Shown: positions 16,113 through 27,105, numbered from the stretch's first letter. The stretch is DNA of 64,000 nucleotides from Micromonospora chalcea (GCF_002926165.1 NZ_MAGP01000110.1:1-64000); one strand, 5' to 3'. The notes: a model not told the origin generated them from the letters alone. Numbers and translations: made by a program.

Positions 16113-18560
16113 GTGCAGTCGTCCCCGGGGATGGTCACCGTCGCGGCGCTGAGCGGGATCGCCGCGGCCGCCGCCACGGTGCTGCTCGCCGCGTCCGCGC
16201 GGCGTCGCACCGGCCCTCGGCGGCAGGCCCACCTGCTGCTGGCCGTCGCCGCCGGGGCGGCCCTGCTCAGCCTGCTGGTCGGTCTCGGCGGTCTGCTCGC
16301 AGCCGGGGACCACTGGGCGCACCGGCAGGGCCAGCGGACCGGCTGGGCGGCAGTGGTCGCGGTGGGCACCACGCTCGCCGGGCTCGGCCTCGGCGCCGCC
16401 GTGCTCCGGCTGCCCGGCGCCGCCGCGACCCGCGCCGCCACCGCCCGGCTGCTGCTGGACGGCCTGATCATGGGCAGCGCGCTCTGGTTCGTCGGCTGGG
16501 TGGCGTTCAGCGAGCCGACCCGGCTGCTCGGTGACGCCACCCCGGTCGCCTGCCTGCCGATCGTGCTGGCCTCGATCATCGCGGCGCTGACCACCGGGCT
16601 GACCGTGATCCTGGTGCTGCGGGTCGCGCCGCCACGCGGGTGGCTGACCCTGCTCGGCGTCGGCGCGATAGCGGTCACCGCGGGCGGTCTGGGCGTCTCG
16701 GCCGGGCTCTGCCAGGCCGGTCCCGGCCTGGCGCTGACCGGCGCCACGCTGACCGCCGCCGGCCTGCTCGCCACCGCCGTGGCCGGACGCCGGGCCGACC
16801 TGACGCAGCTCGACGTCGATCTCATCCGCCGCGACGGCGAGTACGCCTTCGTGCCGATGTTCGCCATCGCCGCCTCCGCGATGTACCACCTGGTGCAGGG
16901 TGGCGGGTTCGACGGGTACGCCATCGTGGCCGGCACGGTCGAGGGCTTCGCCCTGGTCACCCGGCAGTACCTGGCGCTCAACGACGTACGCGGCTACGCG
17001 GGCCGGCTGGCCGAGCGGGAGGCGCACTTCCGTGAGCTGGCGCACACCGACCCGCTCACCGGGCTGGCGAACCGGCGCGGGCTGCTGCGGGCCCTGCACC
17101 GCTGCGCCGAGTCGGGCGTGCCCTGCGTCCTGCTCGGGCTCGACCTGGACGGGTTCAAGAACGTCAACGACATGCGGGGCCACGACGTCGGCGACGCGGT
17201 GCTGATCGAGGTGGGGCGGCGGCTGCGGGGCAACCTGCGGCCGGGTGACCTGGCGGCCCGGCTCGGCGGCGACGAGTTCGCGGTGCTGATGCACGGGTCG
17301 GCCGATCCCGGCCCGGTGGCCGACCGGCTGCTCGGGGTGCTCGGCCGCCCGTACGAGCAGGGGGACGGTCCGGTCTTCCTGTCGGTGAGCATCGGCGTGG
17401 CGGCCGGGCACGGCGACGCGGACGTGGAGCTGCTGCTGCGCAACGCCGACCTGGCGCTGCGCTACGCCAAGCAGCGGGGCAAGAACCGGATCGAGCGCTA
17501 CGACGCCACGTACGACCAGTTGCTGAGCCGGCGTACCCGGCTGGAGCACGAGCTGCGCGGCGCGATCGAGCGCGACGAGCTGCGGCTGGTCTTCCAGCCG
17601 GTGGCCTCGCTGCCGTCGGTGCGCCCGGTCGGCGCCGAGGCGCTGCTGCGCTGGCGGCGCCCGGAGCTGGGCAACGTCCGGCCGGACGAGTTCATCCCGC
17701 TCGCCGAGGAGTGCGGGATGATCGCCAAGCTCGGCGCGTGGGTGCTGCACCAGGCCTGCTACCAGCTCTCCCGCTGGCTCGCCGACGGGCACGACGTGTG
17801 GGTGTCGGTGAACGTCTCACCGCGCGAGCTGCACGCGCCGGAGTACGTGGTCCAGGTCGCCGAGGCGCTGCGCGCGCACCACGTACCGCCGCAGCGGCTG
17901 GTGCTGGAGGTGACCGAGCACGCGGTCGCCACCGACCTGGACGAGCTGATCCGGCGGCTCACCGCGCTGCGGCTGACCGGCGTCCGGATCGCGCTGGACG
18001 ACTTCGGCGCCGGCTACTCGTCGCTCGGCCAGCTCCGGCGGCTGCCGATCGACATTCTCAAGATCGACCACAGTCTGGTCGCCGAGCACGAGCCGGTCCG
18101 GCCGGTCGGGCGGGACGGTCCGGCGTTCGCGCCGATGGTCGACATCGTCATGCGCCTGGGGCATCAGCTCGGCCTGGAGGTGATCGCCGAGGGCGTGACC
18201 AATCCGACGGAGCTGGCCGCGGTGGTGGCCGCCGGCTGCCGGTTCGGTCAGGGGGCGCTGTTCGGCTGGGGCGTGCCGGCCGAGCACCTGGAGGCGATGC
18301 TGGAGGCGGCGACCGCGCCCGGGAACCGGCACACCGCGATGCCGCAGACGCCACCCGCGCCGCCGGCGCACAGCCCGTCGCCGTTGCTGCCCCGGTTGCG
18401 CAACAACCCGCCCGCCACGGTGCCCGCGCAGCGTCCTCCGATGGAGGGATCTTCGCAGGTGGCACCGGGGGTGGAGGGCATGCCGGGTACCGAAACGCCC
18501 ACGTCCGTGAACCAAAATGTGGGATCAGTTGACTCATCGCGTGAGATGCGTCAGGCTTAG
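16113..18560 (+). CDS. Membrane diguanylate cyclase/phosphodiesterase (GGDEF-EAL)
   Basis: An 815-residue protein. The N-terminal ~280 residues contain about eight hydrophobic segments. The GGDEF domain (about 315-440) has LTGLANRRGLL and an intact RLGGDEF near residue 384. The EAL domain (about 460-715) has EALLRWR near 508, VNVSPREL, DDFGAGYSSL, ILKID and AEGVTN. The last ~90 residues are a Pro/Thr-rich, probably disordered tail. Both catalytic motifs are intact, so it may make and degrade c-di-GMP. GTG 16113 is the start. Its 3' end contains the promoter of ilvBNC. Confidence 0.93.
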   Translation: MQSSPGMVTVAALSGIAAAAATVLLAASARRRTGPRRQAHLLLAVAAGAALLSLLVGLGGLLAAGDHWAHRQGQRTGWAAVVAVGTTLAGLGLGAAVLRLPGAAATRAATARLLLDGLIMGSALWFVGWVAFSEPTRLLGDATPVACLPIVLASIIAALTTGLTVILVLRVAPPRGWLTLLGVGAIAVTAGGLGVSAGLCQAGPGLALTGATLTAAGLLATAVAGRRADLTQLDVDLIRRDGEYAFVPMFAIAASAMYHLVQGGGFDGYAIVAGTVEGFALVTRQYLALNDVRGYAGRLAEREAHFRELAHTDPLTGLANRRGLLRALHRCAESGVPCVLLGLDLDGFKNVNDMRGHDVGDAVLIEVGRRLRGNLRPGDLAARLGGDEFAVLMHGSADPGPVADRLLGVLGRPYEQGDGPVFLSVSIGVAAGHGDADVELLLRNADLALRYAKQRGKNRIERYDATYDQLLSRRTRLEHELRGAIERDELRLVFQPVASLPSVRPVGAEALLRWRRPELGNVRPDEFIPLAEECGMIAKLGAWVLHQACYQLSRWLADGHDVWVSVNVSPRELHAPEYVVQVAEALRAHHVPPQRLVLEVTEHAVATDLDELIRRLTALRLTGVRIALDDFGAGYSSLGQLRRLPIDILKIDHSLVAEHEPVRPVGRDGPAFAPMVDIVMRLGHQLGLEVIAEGVTNPTELAAVVAAGCRFGQGALFGWGVPAEHLEAMLEAATAPGNRHTAMPQTPPAPPAHSPSPLLPRLRNNPPATVPAQRPPMEGSSQVAPGVEGMPGTETPTSVNQNVGSVDSSREMRQA
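18529..18557 (+). promoter_or_regulatory. Candidate promoter of the ilvBNC leader
   Basis: TTGACT (18529-18534) followed after 17 bp by CAGGCT (18552-18557), a weak match to TAnnnT. It lies inside the 3' end of the upstream gene. Transcription would start about 7 bp further on, at or next to the ATG of the leader peptide at 18565. Confidence 0.45.
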
Positions 18561-18564
18561 CCGC

Positions 18565-18600
18565 ATGTCGTCGAACCGGTCGCCGCGAGTACTTACCTGA
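18565..18600 (+). CDS. ilvB leader peptide, MSSNRSPRVLT
   Basis: An 11-codon ORF whose last three sense codons are GTA (Val), CTT (Leu) and ACC (Thr). GTA and CTT are rare codons in this GC-rich genome, so ribosomes should pause there when charged Val- or Leu-tRNA is scarce. The stop codon overlaps the first hairpin of the attenuator. No Shine-Dalgarno sequence is evident; with the promoter above, the message may begin at the ATG (leaderless). Too short to call without its context, but the context is exactly that of a classical attenuator. Confidence 0.7.
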   Translation: MSSNRSPRVLT

Positions 18601-18657
18601 GCGCACTCTCCCACCGAGAGTGCGCTGGCCCCGTGCATCCTGCACGTGGGCTTTTTT
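18600..18657 (+). terminator. ilvBNC attenuator: pause hairpin and rho-independent terminator
   Basis: A first hairpin pairs AGCGCACTCTC (18600-18610) with GAGAGTGCGCT (18616-18626) over loop CCACC. A second pairs GCCCCGTGCA (18628-18637) with TGCACGTGGGC (18641-18651), one T bulged, loop TCC, followed by TTTTTT (18652-18657). The second is a textbook intrinsic terminator 84 bp before ilvB. The first would be the 1:2 structure of an attenuator. The competing antiterminator is not obvious: only a short pairing of TGCGC (18621-18625) with GTGCA (18633-18637) was found. Confidence 0.8.
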
Positions 18658-18740
18658 GTTGCCGTCGGACCCATCGCGGGACCTCCGCGTCCCATCCTGA
18701 GAAGCGCGTCACCCACTCACTTCCGAAGGCTTGAACCGCC

Positions 18741-20636
18741 ATGACGAGACCCACGCCCGAGACCCTCGCCCACACCGCCCGCCGTGCCCGTTCCGGCACC
18801 GGCGCGGCCGGTGACTCCGACTCCGCCGCCCGCCCCGGCCGTGCCGCCCCGGCGGCCGCCACCACCGAGACGCCCGTACGGGAGCCCGCCACCGCGCAGG
18901 TCTCGGGCGCCGGTTCGCTCGTGCGGTCGCTGGAGGCGCTCGGCGTCGACGTGGTCTTCGGCATTCCGGGCGGTGCGATCCTGCCCGCGTACGACCCGCT
19001 CTACGACTCCACGGTCCGCCACATCCTGGTCCGGCACGAGCAGGGCGCCGGGCACGCGGCCACCGGTTACGCGCAGGCCACCGGCCGGGTGGGCGTCTGC
19101 ATCGCCACCTCCGGCCCGGGCGCGACGAACCTGGTGACGCCGATCGCCGACGCCTACATGGACTCGGTGCCGATGGTGGCGATCACCGGCCAGGTGGCCC
19201 GGCCGTCGATCGGCACGGACGCCTTCCAGGAGGCGGACATCCAGGGCATCACGCTGCCGATCACCAAGCACAACTTCCTGGTGCAGACGGCCGACGAGAT
19301 CCCGCGGGTGCTGGCCGAGGCGTTCCACCTGGCCGCGACCGGCCGGCCCGGCCCGGTGCTCTTCGACATCCCGAAGGACGTGCTCCAGGCGCCGGCGACC
19401 TTCTCCTGGCCGCCCGCGCTCGACCTGCCCGGCTACCGGCCCACGCTGCACCCGCACGGCAAGCAGATCCGCGAGGCGGCCCGGCTGATGACCAATGCCC
19501 GCCGTCCGGTGCTCTACGTCGGCGGCGGCGTGCTCAAGGCCGGCGCCACCGAGGGGCTGCGCAAGCTGGCCGAGCAGACCGGCATCCCGGTGGTCACCAC
19601 GCTGATGGCGCTCGGCGCGTTCCCCGACTCGCACCGCCAGCACCTGGGCATGCCGGGCATGCACGGCACCGTGGCCGCGGTCTACGGCCTGCAGAAGGCC
19701 GACCTGATCGTGGCGCTGGGCGCCCGCTTCGACGACCGGGTGACCGGCAAGCTCGACTCGTTCGCGCCGGACGCGACTGTGGTCCACGCCGACATCGACC
19801 CGGCCGAGATCGGCAAGAACCGGCACGCCGACGTCCCGATCGTGGGCGACGCGCGGCACGTCATCGACGAGCTGATCGCGGCGGTCACCGCCGAGCAGGC
19901 CGCGCACCCGTCGGTCGACCTGACCGACTGGTGGGCGCAGCTCGACGACCTGCGCGAGCGGTACCCGCTCGGTTTCGAGGAGCCGGCCGACGGCACGCTC
20001 TCCCCGCAGTACGTGATCAAGCGGCTGGGCGAGATCGCCGGCCCGGACGCGATCTACGTGGCGGGCGTCGGCCAGCACCAGATGTGGGCCAGCCAGTTCA
20101 TCTCGTACGAGAAGCCGCACACCTGGCTCAACTCCGGTGGCCTGGGCACCATGGGCTACGCCGTTCCGGCCGCGATGGGGGCCAAGGTCGGCAAGCCGGA
20201 CACCACCGTGTGGGCGGTCGACGGCGACGGCTGCTTCCAGATGACCAACCAGGAGCTGGCCACCTGCGCGCTGGAGGGCATCCCGGTCAAGGTCGCCGTG
20301 ATCAACAACGGCAACCTGGGCATGGTGCGGCAGTGGCAGACCCTGTTCTACGGGGAGCGCTACTCCAACACCGAGCTGGGCACGCACAAGCACCGCATCC
20401 CGGACTTCGTCAAGCTCGCCGAGGCGCTCGGCTGCGTCGGGCTGCGCTGCGAGAACGCCGCCGACGTGGACAAGACCATCGAGGCGGCCATGGCGATCAA
20501 CGACGCGCCGGTGGTCATCGACTTCGTGGTCGGCAAGGACGCGATGGTCTGGCCGATGGTCGCCGCCGGCACCAGCAACGACGAGATCATGTTCGCGCGG
20601 GGCGTGCGCCCTGCTTTCGACGAGGACGAACTCTAA
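18741..20636 (+). CDS. ilvB: Acetolactate synthase large subunit
   Basis: A 631-residue TPP- and FAD-dependent enzyme that condenses two pyruvates, or pyruvate with 2-ketobutyrate, in the first shared step of valine/leucine and isoleucine synthesis. Seen: the catalytic Glu in [15 protein letters not shown], the FAD/central domain, and the TPP motif from [15 protein letters not shown] to INNG. The first ~60 residues are an Ala/Thr/Arg-rich tail common in actinobacterial IlvB. Translation starts at ATG 18741, after an attenuator. ilvN follows directly (TAA then ATG) and ilvC 59 bp later. Confidence 0.97.
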   Translation: MTRPTPETLAHTARRARSGTGAAGDSDSAARPGRAAPAAATTETPVREPATAQVSGAGSLVRSLEALGVDVVFGIPGGAILPAYDPLYDSTVRHILVRHEQGAGHAATGYAQATGRVGVCIATSGPGATNLVTPIADAYMDSVPMVAITGQVARPSIGTDAFQEADIQGITLPITKHNFLVQTADEIPRVLAEAFHLAATGRPGPVLFDIPKDVLQAPATFSWPPALDLPGYRPTLHPHGKQIREAARLMTNARRPVLYVGGGVLKAGATEGLRKLAEQTGIPVVTTLMALGAFPDSHRQHLGMPGMHGTVAAVYGLQKADLIVALGARFDDRVTGKLDSFAPDATVVHADIDPAEIGKNRHADVPIVGDARHVIDELIAAVTAEQAAHPSVDLTDWWAQLDDLRERYPLGFEEPADGTLSPQYVIKRLGEIAGPDAIYVAGVGQHQMWASQFISYEKPHTWLNSGGLGTMGYAVPAAMGAKVGKPDTTVWAVDGDGCFQMTNQELATCALEGIPVKVAVINNGNLGMVRQWQTLFYGERYSNTELGTHKHRIPDFVKLAEALGCVGLRCENAADVDKTIEAAMAINDAPVVIDFVVGKDAMVWPMVAAGTSNDEIMFARGVRPAFDEDEL

Positions 20637-22225
<1,589 letters not shown>

Positions 22226-22238
22226 GTTCTTCCCTCGT

Positions 22239-22284
22239 GCGGCCCGTGGCCCGACGCTCTCCCCGGCGTCCGGCTGCGGGCCGC
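22239..22284 (+). terminator. Hairpin after ilvC
   Basis: Arms of 19 nt (22239-22257 and 22266-22284) pair at 16 of 19 positions, with GCGGCCCG matching CGGGCCGC at the base and GACGC matching GCGTC at the tip. No T-run follows. It lies 14 bp after the ilvC stop. Confidence 0.55.
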
Positions 22285-22335
22285 CGTGCGTTCACGTGTT
22301 GAGACACGGTGAGTAGCGCCTCGTCCCGTACCGCA

Positions 22336-22387
22336 CCCGTTAACGGGGGATGACGGGCGTGCGACGGGCCTTTGTGAGGGCCCTCAC
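22336..22387. promoter_or_regulatory. Two palindromes upstream of serA
   Basis: CCCGTTAACGGG (22336-22347) and GTGAGGGCCCTCAC (22374-22387) are both perfect dyads in the 315-bp gap before serA. They have different sequences, so two regulators or one regulator plus a structured leader are possible. TACCAT at 22423-22428 could be a -10 element, with no clear -35. The rest of the gap holds the ilvC hairpin and nothing else I recognise. Confidence 0.35.
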
Positions 22388-22540
22388 CCCGCACTCCGGG
22401 ACACGCCGGGCGGGCAGCCACCTACCATCCTTGGTGTGGTGCCCCGGCGCACCCGACGGCCATGGCACGGATCGGCGTAGGGCGCAGCGCGGCGCCCCGG
22501 CGTCCCAGGCCGCACCATTACCGAGCGTCTACGAGGACCG

Positions 22541-24139
22541 ATGAATCCTGTCGTACTGATCGCCGAAGAACTCGCCCCCGCCGCCATCGAGGTGCTCGCC
22601 CACGACTTCGACGTGCGGCACGTGGACGGCACCGATCGCCCGGCCCTGCTCTCCGCCCTCTCCGAGGCCGACGCGGTGATCGTACGCAGCGCCACCCAGA
22701 TCGACGCCGAGGCGATCGCGGCCGCGCCGCGGCTCAAGGTGGTCGCCCGGGCCGGCGTCGGTCTGGACAACGTCGAGGTGCCCGCCGCCACCGCCCGGGG
22801 CGTCATGGTGGTGAACGCGCCCACCTCGAACATCGTCTCCGCCGCCGAGCAGGCCGTCGCGCTGCTGCTCGCGGTGGCCCGCAACACCGCCAGCGCCAGC
22901 GCCGCGCTCAAGGCCGGCGAGTGGAAGCGGTCCAAGTACACCGGCGTGGAGATCCAGGGCAAGACCGTGGGCGTGGTCGGCCTCGGCCGCATCGGCGTGC
23001 TGTTCGCCCAGCGCATCGCCGCGTTCGGCACCCGGCTGATCGCGTACGACCCGTACATCCAGCCGGCCCGCGCCGCGCAGCTCGGTGTCCGCCTGGTCGG
23101 GCTGGAGGAACTGCTGCGGGAGAGCGACTTCATCTCGATCCACCTGCCGAAGACGCCGGAGACGGTGGGCCTGATCGGCGAGAAGGAGCTGGCGATCGTC
23201 AAGCCGGGCGTCCGGATCGTCAACGCGGCCCGGGGCGGGCTGGTCGACGAGCAGGCGCTCGCCGACGCGATCGCGGAGGGCCGGGTCGCCGGCGCCGGCG
23301 TCGACGTGTACGCCAAGGAGCCGTGCACCTCCTCGCCGCTGTTCGCCTTCGACAACGTGGTGGCCACCCCGCACCTGGGCGCCTCCACGAACGAGGCGCA
23401 GGACAAGGCCGGTCTGGCCGTGGCCAAGAGCGTCAAGCTGGCGCTGCAGGGCGAGTTCGTGCCGGACGCGGTGAACGTGCAGGCCGGTGGCGTGGTCGCC
23501 GAGGACGTACGCCCGCTGCTGCCGCTGGCCGAGCGGCTGGGCCGGGCGTTCACCGCCCTGGCCGGCGGGGTGGCCGCCAGCGTCACGGTCGAGGTGCGCG
23601 GTGAGATCGCCGCCCACGACGTGTCGGTGCTCAAGCTGGCCGCGACCAAGGGCCTGTTCAGCTCCGTGGTGGAGGAGCAGGTCACCTACGTCAACGCGCC
23701 GCACCTGGCGGCCGAGCGGGGTGTCGAGGTCACGCTGGCCACGCCGGGCGAGACGGTCGACCACCCGAACCTGGTGACCGTGCGCGGCGCGCTGCCGGAC
23801 GGCCGTACCGTCCGAGTGTCCGGCACCGTGGTGCACACCGGCGCCCGGGACGTGTTCAAGCTGACCGAGGTGGACGGCTTCGACGTCGAGATCGGCGCGG
23901 AGGGCATCCTGGTCTTCCTGCGCTACGCCGACCGGCCCGGCGTGGTCGGCACCGTCGGCACGCTGCTCGGCGAGGCCGGCGTCAACATCGGCGCCATGCA
24001 GGTGGCCCGCCGTGAGGCCGGTGGCGAGACGCTGATGACGCTCACCGTCGACCAGGCGCTCGGCGCCGACCTGCTCACCTCCGCCGCCGACTCGATCGGC
24101 GCGGTGGCGGCCAGCGCGGCCGACCTGCGCGACGTGTAG
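22541..24139 (+). CDS. serA: D-3-phosphoglycerate dehydrogenase
   Basis: A 532-residue long-form SerA, the first enzyme of serine synthesis. The NAD domain has VGVVGLGRIGVLFAQRI, and the catalytic Arg, Glu and His lie in NAARGGLVDE and TPHLGASTNEAQ. The ~200-residue C-terminal part holds the allosteric substrate-binding domain and an ACT domain (VFLRYADRPGVVGTVGTLLG) that senses serine. ATG 22541. Its place after ilvBNC matches the mycobacterial and streptomycete order. Confidence 0.97.
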   Translation: MNPVVLIAEELAPAAIEVLAHDFDVRHVDGTDRPALLSALSEADAVIVRSATQIDAEAIAAAPRLKVVARAGVGLDNVEVPAATARGVMVVNAPTSNIVSAAEQAVALLLAVARNTASASAALKAGEWKRSKYTGVEIQGKTVGVVGLGRIGVLFAQRIAAFGTRLIAYDPYIQPARAAQLGVRLVGLEELLRESDFISIHLPKTPETVGLIGEKELAIVKPGVRIVNAARGGLVDEQALADAIAEGRVAGAGVDVYAKEPCTSSPLFAFDNVVATPHLGASTNEAQDKAGLAVAKSVKLALQGEFVPDAVNVQAGGVVAEDVRPLLPLAERLGRAFTALAGGVAASVTVEVRGEIAAHDVSVLKLAATKGLFSSVVEEQVTYVNAPHLAAERGVEVTLATPGETVDHPNLVTVRGALPDGRTVRVSGTVVHTGARDVFKLTEVDGFDVEIGAEGILVFLRYADRPGVVGTVGTLLGEAGVNIGAMQVARREAGGETLMTLTVDQALGADLLTSAADSIGAVAASAADLRDV

Positions 24140-24157
24140 TCCGGACAGGACACATCG

Positions 24158-24183
24158 GGGCCCGGCCGGATGCGGCCGGGCCC
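24158..24183 (+). terminator. Terminator hairpin after serA
   Basis: GGGCCCGGCCG and CGGCCGGGCCC form a perfect 11-bp stem with loop GATG, followed by TTCGTCGTT. It lies 18 bp after serA and 17 bp before the end of the convergent gene, so it can serve both. Confidence 0.75.
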
Positions 24184-24200
24184 TTCGTCGTTCCGGCCGG

Positions 24201-24554
24201 TCAGGAACGCACGCGGGCCGGTGGCGGGTAGACCGAGCCGTCCTGCGCGTCGAAGAGCATCAGGTCGTGTTCGCCGGCCAGCCGTTCGATGTCCAGCAGG
24301 ACCTGGTCCGGGCAGGTCGGGTTCAGGTTCATCTCGATGTGGTCGGCGGCCGTGTGCAGCGGCGCCTCCCAGGGCGTACCCGGCCGGGTCGGACCGTCGG
24401 GGTAGCTCGCCGTGATCGCCCGGTAGAAGGCGACCAGCCTCGGGTCGGGTTGCTGCCTGCCGTGCCAGCCCTCGCGGCACTGCTGCACCGCCGCCCGCAC
24501 CTGCTCCGGTGTCGCCCCGTTCGGCAGGGCCCACACGCTCAGATCGAAACTCAC
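24201..24554 (-). CDS. Conserved hypothetical protein (FDLSVW family)
   Basis: About 117 residues. It begins SFDLSVWALPNGATPEQV and later has FYRAITASYPDG, PWEAPLH and EHDLMLFDAQDGSVYPP. This pattern (FDLxVW, FYxxLTxxYP, PW, a C-terminal D-x-Q) is common in small actinobacterial proteins of unknown function, some next to toxin-like genes. I chose GTG 24554; the frame is open to 24590. No clear ribosome binding site was seen. No partner gene is adjacent. Confidence 0.65.
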   Translation of the reverse strand: MSFDLSVWALPNGATPEQVRAAVQQCREGWHGRQQPDPRLVAFYRAITASYPDGPTRPGTPWEAPLHTAADHIEMNLNPTCPDQVLLDIERLAGEHDLMLFDAQDGSVYPPPARVRS

Positions 24555-24862
24555 GGCGGACAGCGTGCCATCCCGGGCCCGGCCCGTCACCTCTGCCCCA
24601 CCGTGCGTTCACCGGCTGATTGCCGACACCGATTCCCCGGCGTCCGCTGTGGAGACTCTTGCGTCGAGTTGCGTCGATTCGCTAGCGTACCGTTGCGGTT
24701 TCCGGCTGAGTCGATTCCCCGGCCCGTCTTCGGGTGGCGCGGTCGGGCGTCCGCCCCGTCGGCCCGCACCCCTCGATTGCGCGAGCCACGCGCACTCGTC
24801 GCTGACCGGCCCCCACGGTCGTTGCCGAGACCGCGGGGGCCGATCGCGGCTCAGCGCCGGTG
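24555..24862. other. Intergenic gap with no recognised element
   Basis: This 308-bp stretch lies between two minus-strand genes. It is slightly less GC-rich in the middle (24640-24710) and contains a direct repeat GCGTCGA at 24660 and 24671. It must carry the promoter of the gene ending at 24201, but I see no convincing hexamers, hairpin or tRNA. Confidence 0.4.
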
Positions 24863-25723
24863 CTACGCGAACAGCGGGCGGTAGTCCGAGTCCTGGCGGA
24901 ACCAGGCCAGTCCGGCCGGTCCGGCGGCGTACAGGGCGGTGGCGTAGGCGTCGGCGACGGCCAGGTCCGGGCCGATCACGGTTGCGGCCGCCAGGCGGTC
25001 GGTCGGCTCGCCGGTGTGCGGGTCGATCACGTGCCCCCGCCGCCCGGTGACACCGGAGGTGCCCACCGCGCCGGTCGTCATCTCCAGCACGAGCGGCGTG
25101 CGCCGGGTGTCGGTGGGGTGGTGCACGGCCACGCGCCACGGCCCGCCGTGCGCCGCGCGCCCGCGTACCGTCAGGTCGGCGCCGCTGAGCACGGCGTAGT
25201 CGTGGATGCCGGCGGCGCGCAACCGCGCCGCGGCGCTCTCCACGGCCCAGCCGCCGAGCAGGCCGCCCGGGTCGAAGCCGCCGGGCACCGCCCAGGCGTC
25301 GAACCAGCCGTCGGTCGCCGCCCGCATCGACGCGCAGAGGTCGATCAGGTCGGCCAGCGGGGGGTACGAATCGGGGCTGATCTCGTCGCGGCGCAGCCGG
25401 GACACGAGGCTGTCCGGCCGGTTCGGTCCGTAGGTGAGGTCGACGGCGCGCAGTTCGGCGACGGCGTCCCGCAGCGCCTCGCCCACCACCCGGTGGCCCA
25501 GCCACTCGGGCGCGTTGAGCAGCAGTGTGTAGTCGGCGGTCGAGGTGGCCACCGTGTGCCGGACGGTGATCCGGCCGGACGCGCCGGCGCCGGGCCGCTC
25601 GACGCGGTGGCTGCTGGCGCCCAGGTGCAGGTCCGGACGGACCGGGCGGAACGCGGACTGGTCGACCCAGCGGGTACGTGGTTGCTCGTCCGCCCAGTGG
25701 GTCCGCCGGTGCTCGATCCGCAT
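24863..25723 (-). CDS. ApbE-like FAD:protein FMN transferase
   Basis: A 286-residue protein with the order of motifs of the ApbE family, which attaches FMN to Thr or Ser of target proteins: a GGFDPGGLLGGWAVE segment, GAVGTSGV, HVIDPHTGEPT and ADAYATALYAAG near the end. The family motif usually has a Lys (GxxKGxA), here replaced by Gly (LLGGWAVE), so activity is uncertain. There is no signal peptide or lipobox. ATG 25723 is used. It is divergent from leuB and has no obvious target protein nearby. Confidence 0.8.
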   Translation of the reverse strand: MRIEHRRTHWADEQPRTRWVDQSAFRPVRPDLHLGASSHRVERPGAGASGRITVRHTVATSTADYTLLLNAPEWLGHRVVGEALRDAVAELRAVDLTYGPNRPDSLVSRLRRDEISPDSYPPLADLIDLCASMRAATDGWFDAWAVPGGFDPGGLLGGWAVESAAARLRAAGIHDYAVLSGADLTVRGRAAHGGPWRVAVHHPTDTRRTPLVLEMTTGAVGTSGVTGRRGHVIDPHTGEPTDRLAAATVIGPDLAVADAYATALYAAGPAGLAWFRQDSDYRPLFA

Positions 25724-25942
25724 GACACCTGCCCCTCGGTGGTCGCCGCCGTGTCGCGGCGGTGGCCGGTTCCGGGCCTGCGTCGACCCGATGAAACCCG
25801 ACCCTAAGCAGTGGAGATGACCGCGCCATGGGTGTCAGCTGGGAGGATCCTGTGACTCGCGTTCCCGAATGGTGGAAGATTCGTACCGGGGGACGGGACA
25901 CCGACGTACCGTTGCCGGGAACGTCGAGACGAGGAGCATCAG

Positions 25943-26974
25943 GTGGCACGCATCGCGGTGGTGGCCGGCGACGGCATCGGACCCGAGGTGGTCGCGCAGG
26001 CCCGCAAGGTCCTCGACGCGGTGCTGCCCGGCATCGAGGCCACCGAGTACGACCTGGGCGCGGCGCGCTGGCACCGCACCGGCGAGGCGCTGCCCGACTC
26101 CGTCCTCGACGAGCTGGCCGGTCACGACGCGATCCTGCTCGGCGCGGTCGGCGACCCGACCGTGCCGCCGGGCGTGCTGGAGCGCGGCCTGCTGCTCAAG
26201 CTCCGGTTCGCCTTCGACCAGTACGTCAACCTGCGCCCGTCCCGGCTCTGGCCCGGCGTCGGCGGCCCGCTCGCCGCGGTCAAGCCCGGCGAGGTCGACC
26301 TCGTGGTGGTCCGCGAGGGCACCGAGGGGCTGTACGCGGGCGCCGGAGGCGCGCTGCACCGGGACACCCCGGCCGAGGTGGCCACCGAGGAGAGCCTGAA
26401 CACCCGGCACGGCGTCGAGCGGGTCATCCGCGACGCCTTCGCCCGCGCCCGCCGTCGCGAACGGCGCAAGGTCACGCTCGTGCACAAGACCAACGTGCTC
26501 ACCCACGCCGGTTCGCTCTGGTCGCGCGCCTTCGCCGCGGTGGCCGCCGAGCATCCCGACGTCACCACCGAGTACCAGCACATCGACGCCGCCGCGATGT
26601 TCCTGGTGACCAACCCGTCCCGGTACGACGTGGTGGTCACCGACAACCTCTTCGGCGACATCCTCACCGACATCGCCGCCGCGGTGACCGGTGGCATCGG
26701 GCTGGCGGCCAGCGGCTGCATCAACCCGGAGGGGCGCTACCCGTCGATGTTCGAGCCGGTGCACGGCTCCGCGCCGGACATCGCCGGCAAGGGCGTCGCC
26801 GACCCGGTCGCCGCCGTGCTCTCCGCCGCGCTGCTGCTGGACCAGCTCGGCCACGCCGACGCCGCCGCCCGGGTCACCGCCGCGGTCGGCGCCGAGCTGG
26901 CCGCGCGTACGCCCGGCGCGCCCCTGCGCACCGAGGAGGTCGGCGACCGGCTCGCCGGGTACGCCGTATCCTGA
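25943..26974 (+). CDS. leuB: 3-isopropylmalate dehydrogenase
   Basis: A 343-residue NAD-dependent decarboxylating dehydrogenase: [11 protein letters not shown] at the N-terminus, the [12 protein letters not shown] loop, [14 protein letters not shown] metal-binding Asp residues and the [14 protein letters not shown] nucleotide loop. It acts in leucine synthesis, and the same enzyme oxidises methylmalate in the citramalate route to isoleucine. GTG 25943 is supported by GAGGAG at 25930-25935. ilvE follows 194 bp later, apparently with its own promoter. Confidence 0.96.
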   Translation: MARIAVVAGDGIGPEVVAQARKVLDAVLPGIEATEYDLGAARWHRTGEALPDSVLDELAGHDAILLGAVGDPTVPPGVLERGLLLKLRFAFDQYVNLRPSRLWPGVGGPLAAVKPGEVDLVVVREGTEGLYAGAGGALHRDTPAEVATEESLNTRHGVERVIRDAFARARRRERRKVTLVHKTNVLTHAGSLWSRAFAAVAAEHPDVTTEYQHIDAAAMFLVTNPSRYDVVVTDNLFGDILTDIAAAVTGGIGLAASGCINPEGRYPSMFEPVHGSAPDIAGKGVADPVAAVLSAALLLDQLGHADAAARVTAAVGAELAARTPGAPLRTEEVGDRLAGYAVS

Positions 26975-27083
26975 CCGGGCCGATCCTCACCTGGCGGCCC
27001 GGTAACGGGCCGCCAGACCCGTCTCCGGGCCCGATTCGGCGGTCCGGTGCGGCGCAACCGTCCGAGGGGCGGACCTATCCGCT

Positions 27084-27105
27084 GAACGACCGTTCGGGGT
27101 AAGTT
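27084..27105 (+). promoter_or_regulatory. Operator-like repeat and -10 upstream of ilvE
   Basis: GAACGACCGTTC (27084-27095) has 5-bp arms with a 2-bp spacer. TAAGTT (27100-27105) fits a -10 element; no good -35 is visible at the right distance. The positions suggest an ilvE promoter overlapped by a regulator site. Confidence 0.3.

Noticed and set aside
18601..18657. T-box riboswitch before ilvB
   Set aside because: No T-box sequence or specifier loop was seen. The short leader ORF fits ribosome-mediated attenuation.
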